From Chlamydiota bacterium (GTDB lineage Bacteria; Chlamydiota; Chlamydiia; Chlamydiales; Rhabdochlamydiaceae), in NCBI GenBank assembly GCA_023269365.1, contig JAHFTN010000021.1, positions 5,422-14,953 of the forward strand: DNA of 9,532 bases, given 5' to 3'. The notes beneath the pieces were generated by a model, which saw nothing but the letters and a program-made list of their open reading frames with translations, made no database searches and had not been told where the DNA came from. Each line of letters opens with the position of its first letter. The first letter of the stretch is position 1. Both the position numbers and the translations under genes were made by a program. Positions 4,834 through 9,532 of this stretch are shown here, in pieces.

Positions 4834-5015
4834 ACTGGACTTTAGCCATTGGGGGGCGGCAAGTTCGCGAGATAAAGCCTCTACGCTTTATTGGCTTTGT
4901 TAAGGGTTGGCTTGCATAAGCCACCATTAACAAAAGGACCTCGTTAGAGGTCCGTGCCAATAGAGCGTAGAGGCTTTAGACGCGAAATTGCCCCCACCAA
5001 TGGCTAAAGTCCAGT
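4834..5015. mobile_element. MITE-like palindromic element, copy 2 (182 bp, TSD ATT), inverted relative to copy 1
   Basis: The ends are a 16-bp perfect inverted repeat (ACTGGACTTTAGCCAT at 4834-4849 and its complement at 5000-5015), extending imperfectly inward, with a flanking 3-bp duplication ATT (4831-4833, 5016-5018). A 23-bp stem with a single mismatch (4873-4895 with 4956-4978) encloses two further hairpins: TTTGTTAA/TTAACAAA (4896-4903, 4927-4934), which also encloses TGGCTT/AAGCCA, and GGACCTC-gtta-GAGGTCC (4936-4953). A single strand would fold into a three-way junction. The arm TTTAGACGCGAAATTGCC (4975-4992) is the exact complement of 1801-1818, and CGGCAAGTTCGCGAGATA (4857-4874) matches the other arm of copy 1 at 17 of 18 bases. 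It has no coding capacity. Confidence 0.82.
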
Positions 5016-5021
5016 ATTATT

Positions 5022-5116
5022 GAGAGGATTGTAAAACTCGCTTTTGAACCCCAAATGAAGTTTTGCAATTCCCTCTTTAGACGTGAAATTACCTCCACCA
5101 ATGGCTAAAGTCCAGT
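5022..5116. repeat. Truncated third copy of the MITE with a substituted interior
   Basis: The right end is intact: TTTAGACGTGAAATTACC (5076-5093) matches the conserved arm at 16 of 18 positions, and ATGGCTAAAGTCCAGT (5101-5116) is identical to the full element's terminus. Instead of the usual interior it carries the 17-mer AGTTTTGCAATTCCCTC (5059-5075), also present at 1755-1771. That 17-mer can pair with 5022-5038, with two G-T wobbles and one mismatch, around a 20-nt loop. With copy 2 it fills nearly all of the 330-bp gap between the convergent DUF4142 and RND genes (4815-5144), where I see no gene. Besides a possible role as 3'-end stem-loops for both genes, no function is evident. Confidence 0.68.
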
Positions 5117-5144
5117 TTACCATTTCCAATTGCCGTTTTTAAGT

Positions 5145-8100
5145 TTAACTCATCGGGGGTGGGGCTTGTAATTTCTTGTGTTTCAACTTGTCGTGGAGCT
5201 TCTCGATATAGGTGTAGATTACGGGAGTGAGATAGAGAGTCATCAGCTGGGAAAAGAGGAGACCGCCGACGATCACGATCCCCAAAGACTGGCGGCTTTT
5301 TGCTGTCGCGCCCCCGACGCCAAGAGCGATCGGGACAGCTCCCATGAGAGCTGCGAAGGTGGTCATCAGGATGGGGCGGCAGCGGACCATGCAAGCGCTA
5401 AAGATCGCCTCGTGGATCGATTTGTTGTCGTGTTCCCTCGCGCTGTTGGCAAAGTCGATCAGGATGATCCCGTTTTTCATGACGATCCCAAGCAGCATGA
5501 TCATCCCCACGACGGCATAGAGAGAAAGGGTCTGGCAGAAAAGGAGCAAGCTGAGAAGGCCCCCAAGAGCTGCAGGAGGGAGAGTGGACATCACCGTAAA
5601 GGGAGGGAAGAAGTTTTCATAGAGGATGCCAAGAATGATGTAGATGATAAATAGAGCAATCATCATGAGCGACTGTAGATTGGCAAAGGAAGCTTGGAAG
5701 ACGTTGGCAGAACCCTGCGTCGAGCCGGAGACCGTAGAGGGAAGGGTTTGTTTTGCTAAGCGCTCGACATCCATCAAGGCGGTTTGCAAGGAGATATCGT
5801 GAGCTAAGTTAAAAGAGATCGTCGCAGAAGGAAGGCCGTCGATGTGGTTCACGGTGAGGGGCCCCAACCCCTCTTTGATGCGGCAGATGGATGAGAAGGG
5901 GACCATCTCGTTATTCGTATTGCGAAGCCAAATCTGCCTAAGATCGGTAGGGTTCCTATAAAAATGGGGAAAGGTCTCCATGATGGCATAAAACTGGTAG
6001 CTGGGGGTGTTGATGGGACTTAAGTTACTCGTTGCATAGGCTAGGTTCAGGGCGTTTTCGATCTGAGTGGCAGAGATATTATATTGGGATGCTCTATCGC
6101 GCAGAATCTCTATTTTAGCTTGGGGTTGGGAGATATCCATGTCGCTGAATATCGAGGTGATGCTGGTGAGCTTTTTCATCTTCTCTTCCATAAGAGGGCC
6201 ATATTTATAGAGATCGGTTGGGTGCATCGTCGTCAGCGTATACTGATAGTCCCCCTTGCTATCTGTGGTGCCCGCTTGTAGATTGATTAACGGCAAGGGT
6301 TTTAGGAAGACTTTGCAGCCAGCAAACTGATTGACAAGAGGATAGAGGTGTTTGAGAAGGGGTTTTAGCGATAGCCTCTTGCCAATGGGCTTTAAATGAA
6401 CGTACATCACTCCCTGGTTATCTTGGGGGTAGGCAGCGACGCTGATCACATTTTGGACGTTGGGATCTTTGGTGAGTACAGAAGAGATTTTGTCGGCGTA
6501 ATCTTTAACGAGGAAGGGGGAAGTTCCATCGACTGTGACGATATACGCTTCGATCAACCCTAGATCGTCGGGAGGCAGAAAATCTTTGGGCAGTTTTATC
6601 AGGAGAAACAGGGAAAGGGCTAAGCTGCCCAATCCCAACGAGAGGATCGTCTTTTTATGAGAAAGGGCCCACTCTAAGCTAGGGGAGTAGATGTGGAGGA
6701 TCTTTTCGTTCAAAGAGAGAGAAAGCTTCTCTATCCAACTCTTTTTTTCAAGTTTGCCTGCACTTGTATCAGGGATAAAGCGTGCGCACATCAGGGGGGT
6801 CAACGAGAGAGAGATCATCCCCGAAATAAAGACAGTGACGACGATGGTGACGGCAAATTCATGGAGGATTCTACCTATAATCCCCCCCATAAAGAGGAGG
6901 GGAATGAAGATGGTGCAGAGGCACAGCGTCATCGACAAGATGGTAAAGCTGATCTCTTTGGAGCCATTGAGGGCAGCTGTCATCGGGTGTTCCCCATGCT
7001 CGATATGGCGGACGATGTTTTCTAGAACTACGATCGCGTCGTCGACGAGGTATCCGATGGCAAGGGTAATGGCTAGCAAGGAGAGGATGTCGATGGTAAA
7101 GCCCATTTTTAACATCACCACGAAAGTTCCCAGGATTGATAGAGGGATGGTAATGACGGGGATGAATGTATCTCTGATTTTTCCCAGGTAGAAAAAGATC
7201 ACCGCGATGACGAGGAGTAGGGCGATAAATAGGGTCAACTTGACGTCATTGACAGAGTCGAGGATGAATTGAGACTGATCGAAGATACGAGCGACCTTTA
7301 CAGACCCGGGGATCTGCGCTTGTAACGAGGGGAGAAGGGCATTGATCGAGTCGATCACTTGCAAGGTGTTGGCGCCTGGCAGCTTTCTGATTGCCAAGAC
7401 GACGCTCGGGGTACTCAACCCTTTTTCATGGAAATTTGTGAAGATCTTATCGTCTTGGACGCTATCGATAGCGTGCCCTACGTCGCGAAATCGAGTGATC
7501 GAGCCGTTATCGTTTTTGATGATGATCGGATCGTAGAGGGCAGCGGGGATGAGTTGCCCGTTGGCATCGATGGTGAATTCCCGTTTCTCTCCAAATAAAG
7601 TCCCCACAGGCATGTAGACATTGGCTTCTTTGATCGCGGAGGCGACATCTTCAAAACCGATCCCCTTAGCTGCTAGCTTTTGAGGATCGACGCGCAGTCG
7701 CACCGCGTACGGATACCCATACGTCTGCACCTGAGATACTCCTTCAACGATGCTGAGGCGCTGTGCGAGGACAGAAAAGCCGTAATTGTAAAGGTCTCCT
7801 AATGTCGCAGTCGAAGAGGTGAGTGCTAAAAATAAAATAGGAGAAGCGGTCGGGTTTGTCTTTGTGTAAGTGGGGGCATAGGGGAGGTCTTGAGGCAATT
7901 GGGGATTGGCGGTGTTAATGGCAGCAAGCACATCGGGAGCGGCAAGGTCGATATTTCGATCGAGGTGGAACTGCAAAACGATCGAGGCGCTTCCCGTATA
8001 ACTTGTCGAGGAAATTGTCTGGAGCCCCTCGATGGTGGTGAATTGCTGCTCGAGGGGGACAACGACGTTATTGGCGACAGTTTGGGGATCAGCGCCAGGC

Positions 8101-8252
8101 CAAGAGACGCTCACCGTGATCGTCGGGTAGTCGACGTCGGGCATATCGCTCACAGGCAGCGCTATGTAGGCAAGCACTCCAAAAAAAGCAAGCGTAAGCA
8201 TCGACAAGATGGTCATGACGGGGCGGCGGATGAAGATTTCAGAAAGGTTCAT
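5145..8252 (-). CDS. RND multidrug efflux pump, MdtB/MdtC (HAE1) type
   Basis: At 1035 residues this is a full-length HAE1-family RND transporter, an inner-membrane trimer that exports drugs or other amphiphiles using the proton gradient, working with an adaptor and an outer-membrane channel. It begins M-N-L-S-E-I-F-I-R-R-P-V-M-T, the classic amphipathic N-terminus. Twelve membrane helices are apparent (about 11-31, six between 336 and 553, five between 860 and 1012), with two large periplasmic loops between. The proton relay is complete: D404-D405 in G-Y-L-V-D-D-A-I-V-V (AcrB D407/D408), K926 in V-M-K-N-G (K940), R957 and T964 (R971, T978). The phrasing of the first porter domain and of I-R-K-L-P-G-A-N (288-295) is closest to MdtB/MdtC. 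AAGGGGG lies just before the ATG at 8252, which overlaps the adaptor stop as ATGA. The substrate cannot be told. Confidence 0.93.
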   Translation of the reverse strand: MNLSEIFIRRPVMTILSMLTLAFFGVLAYIALPVSDMPDVDYPTITVSVSWPGADPQTVANNVVVPLEQQFTTIEGLQTISSTSYTGSASIVLQFHLDRNIDLAAPDVLAAINTANPQLPQDLPYAPTYTKTNPTASPILFLALTSSTATLGDLYNYGFSVLAQRLSIVEGVSQVQTYGYPYAVRLRVDPQKLAAKGIGFEDVASAIKEANVYMPVGTLFGEKREFTIDANGQLIPAALYDPIIIKNDNGSITRFRDVGHAIDSVQDDKIFTNFHEKGLSTPSVVLAIRKLPGANTLQVIDSINALLPSLQAQIPGSVKVARIFDQSQFILDSVNDVKLTLFIALLLVIAVIFFYLGKIRDTFIPVITIPLSILGTFVVMLKMGFTIDILSLLAITLAIGYLVDDAIVVLENIVRHIEHGEHPMTAALNGSKEISFTILSMTLCLCTIFIPLLFMGGIIGRILHEFAVTIVVTVFISGMISLSLTPLMCARFIPDTSAGKLEKKSWIEKLSLSLNEKILHIYSPSLEWALSHKKTILSLGLGSLALSLFLLIKLPKDFLPPDDLGLIEAYIVTVDGTSPFLVKDYADKISSVLTKDPNVQNVISVAAYPQDNQGVMYVHLKPIGKRLSLKPLLKHLYPLVNQFAGCKVFLKPLPLINLQAGTTDSKGDYQYTLTTMHPTDLYKYGPLMEEKMKKLTSITSIFSDMDISQPQAKIEILRDRASQYNISATQIENALNLAYATSNLSPINTPSYQFYAIMETFPHFYRNPTDLRQIWLRNTNNEMVPFSSICRIKEGLGPLTVNHIDGLPSATISFNLAHDISLQTALMDVERLAKQTLPSTVSGSTQGSANVFQASFANLQSLMMIALFIIYIILGILYENFFPPFTVMSTLPPAALGGLLSLLLFCQTLSLYAVVGMIMLLGIVMKNGIILIDFANSAREHDNKSIHEAIFSACMVRCRPILMTTFAALMGAVPIALGVGGATAKSRQSLGIVIVGGLLFSQLMTLYLTPVIYTYIEKLHDKLKHKKLQAPPPMS

Positions 8253-9328
8253 GATCCCCCTTGAAGCTTCACCTTCATCCCTGGATAGAGGTCGAGCTGC
8301 CCTTCTGTCACGACACGGTCTGTTGCGAGTAAGCCCGATTCTATCGAGATAGAAGTGTCATCGTAGCGCTGTCCTATTTTGACATTTTTCACATCGATCG
8401 TTAAATCCTCTTTCACGACAAATACGTAGTGGCCATTTTGCCCGATCATGACTGCATCAGGGGGAAGAAGGAGGACTCCCTTTTGCTGCTCTAAGATGAG
8501 CCTGACATCGACAAAGTGCCCCGACCATAAGAGACCCTCCTCGTTGGGCAAGGTCCCTTCCATGAGGACAGCTCCTGTACTTGTATTCACCTGGTTGTTA
8601 ATCAAGGTCAAATCCCCCTTAAACACCTTCTTATGGGAAGGCTCTGGGTAGATGAGCAACTCAAGTGTTCCTTTTTTTGCATACTCTTGGATCGTGAATA
8701 GGTCAGTTTCCGGAACGGAGAAATCGACGTGAATCGGGTGGATCTGATTGAGCAAGGTGAGCTCTGTGTTGCTGTTGGAATCGACATAATTTCCCGGTTT
8801 GACATAGAGCTTGCCCGTGACGCAGTCCATGGGAGCTTCGATGAAACAGTATCCCAAATTAATTTGGGCAGTTTCGAGCTGCGCTTTATTTTGTGTAAGT
8901 ACCGCTTCATCCACGAGCACGTTGGTCACATATTGATCGTAGTCGAGCTGCGAGATAAATTCTTGCTTTACAAGGGGAGTGTAGCGGGTCGTCGTCTCTT
9001 CTGCGTAGTGCAGCGAGGCGAGCGTCTGTTCTAAAACCCCTTTGGCTTGGGCTAGCGCTGCCTCGTAGGGCCTCGGATCGATTACGAGGAGCAGATCTCC
9101 CTTTGTGACGCGCTGTCCTTCGATAAAGTATTGACCTACCAAAGTCCCCGACACCTGTGATTGTACAGACACACTCGTGATGGCCTCTAAGTGGCCTGTA
9201 TAGTCGACATACAGGGGGACATCCGCTACTTTGGGCATCACAGTAGAAACGAGGTGGGGCGGGAGTGGAGGCGGTGGGGGAGTGGCGCAGCTCGCCAAAA
9301 ACAGGAGGAAAAGAATCATTTTATTCAT
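8249..9328 (-). CDS. RND efflux periplasmic adaptor lipoprotein (MdtA/AcrA-like membrane fusion protein)
   Basis: The 359-residue product starts with a lipoprotein signal: hydrophobic residues 4-12 and lipobox L11-A-S-C14, so Cys14 would be lipidated and anchor it in the inner membrane. A proline-rich linker follows (17-24). The adaptor domains come in order: first beta-barrel strands and lipoyl half (about 50-85, with S-V-S-V-Q-S-Q-V-S-G and G-Q-R-V-T-K-G-D-L-L), alpha-hairpin (86-157), second lipoyl half (A-P-M-D-C-V-T-G-K-L, 165-174; P-G-N-Y-V, 178-182), beta-barrel (195-280) and membrane-proximal domain (285-355). Such adaptors link the pump to a TolC-type channel. It overlaps the pump gene by 4 nt. 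ATG 9328 has only a weak Shine-Dalgarno (AAAGAA); a second ATG three codons on is also possible. No channel gene is present in the window. Confidence 0.92.
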   Translation of the reverse strand: MNKMILFLLFLASCATPPPPPLPPHLVSTVMPKVADVPLYVDYTGHLEAITSVSVQSQVSGTLVGQYFIEGQRVTKGDLLLVIDPRPYEAALAQAKGVLEQTLASLHYAEETTTRYTPLVKQEFISQLDYDQYVTNVLVDEAVLTQNKAQLETAQINLGYCFIEAPMDCVTGKLYVKPGNYVDSNSNTELTLLNQIHPIHVDFSVPETDLFTIQEYAKKGTLELLIYPEPSHKKVFKGDLTLINNQVNTSTGAVLMEGTLPNEEGLLWSGHFVDVRLILEQQKGVLLLPPDAVMIGQNGHYVFVVKEDLTIDVKNVKIGQRYDDTSISIESGLLATDRVVTEGQLDLYPGMKVKLQGGS

Positions 9329-9341
9329 AAATCAGTTCTTT

Positions 9342-9349
9342 ATTGTATA
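9342..9349 (-). promoter_or_regulatory. Possible -10 element before the efflux operon
   Basis: TATACAAT on the minus strand (9349-9342) resembles a -10 box, but it lies only 13 nt before the annotated ATG, so the leader would be about 6 nt. No convincing -35 is present (TTGTTA is about 19-21 bp upstream). It is reported as a weak candidate only. Confidence 0.22.
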
Positions 9350-9371
9350 GAAGAAACTAGGAAGAAAATAA

Positions 9372-9525
9372 CAAGATATTAGGATGGACAGGATAGGGAA
9401 ATTTATTTTTTTGTTTTTCTATACCCAAACAACTTCAAATGTGGGTTTTCCTCAGCGGCTACCGACGCTGAGGAAAACCCACATTTGAAGTTGTTTGGGC
9501 ATATCCTGTCCATCCTAATATCTTG
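9372..9525. repeat. Large nested inverted repeat (24-bp outer and 34-bp inner perfect stems)
   Basis: Outer arms 9372-9395 and 9502-9525 are perfect 24-bp complements (CAAGATATTAGGATGGACAG and onward). Inside, 9424-9457 pairs perfectly over 34 bp with 9466-9499 around the 8-nt loop GCTACCGA. The left side has an extra 28-nt AT-rich stretch (9396-9423, T-rich on the plus strand) between the two stems, while the right side has 2 nt. It lies upstream of the efflux operon and reaches to within 7 nt of the window end. It shares no obvious sequence with the 143/182-bp family, so it is a second repeat type. It could be a MITE, or a transcription terminator for a gene beyond the window. Confidence 0.8.
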
Positions 9526-9532
9526 AGGGAAT

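Noticed and set aside
5178..8264. Several plus-strand ORFs of 64-166 codons opposite the RND pump and adaptor
   Set aside because: They are shadows of long, motif-rich minus-strand genes; none has a family signature or start signal.

Overview
The window reads as a stretch of a mid-GC, Gram-negative, double-membrane bacterium. It has a lipoprotein adaptor plus RND efflux pump, PutP-type transport, SurE, and a long-variable-arm tRNA-Tyr. My best guess is a Chlamydia-like organism (Chlamydiota, amoeba-symbiont type). This rests on the overall flavour of the SurE, PutP, TtcA-like and RelE/XRE proteins and on the small stand-alone SEC-C protein. It is an inference and no marker gene here proves it.

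Left part (1-2705, all minus strand): the 5' end of surE runs off the window. It is preceded by a full-length PutP-family Na+/solute symporter only 10 nt upstream, a likely two-gene unit. A TtcA-like tRNA thiolation enzyme lies further upstream. Between putP and the ttcA-like gene sits a 143-bp palindromic miniature inverted-repeat element with a 3-bp target duplication, plus a separate 15-bp-stem hairpin just before the putP start.

Middle part (2750-4300): a stand-alone SEC-C zinc-motif protein is transcribed divergently from the ttcA-like gene. It is followed by tRNA-Thr(TGT) and tRNA-Tyr(GTA) behind a plausible sigma70-type promoter. Next come a previously unlisted 51-codon ORF with a strong Shine-Dalgarno and a hydrophobic N-terminus (3270-3425), and a type II toxin-antitoxin operon on the minus strand. 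In that operon a RelE-like toxin overlaps an XRE-domain antitoxin by 32 nt, and the promoter (TTGACA-N17-TACAAT) carries two adjacent perfect palindromes that look like the autoregulatory operator.

Right part (4246-9532): an exported DUF4142 protein gene on the plus strand is bracketed by inverted copies of the repeat terminus ATGGCTAAAGTCCAGT. Its 3' intergenic region (4815-5144) is almost entirely repeat DNA: a complete 182-bp element and a truncated neighbour. A translationally coupled minus-strand operon follows, with an MdtA/AcrA-like lipoprotein adaptor overlapping an MdtB/MdtC-like RND pump by 4 nt and no outer-membrane channel gene in view. The window ends in another large nested inverted repeat (24-bp outer and 34-bp inner perfect stems).

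The two most interesting signals are the non-coding MITE family (six copies of one terminus, two arms, 3-bp duplications, both orientations) and the compact toxin-antitoxin promoter/operator. The unlisted small ORF beside the tRNAs is also worth checking.
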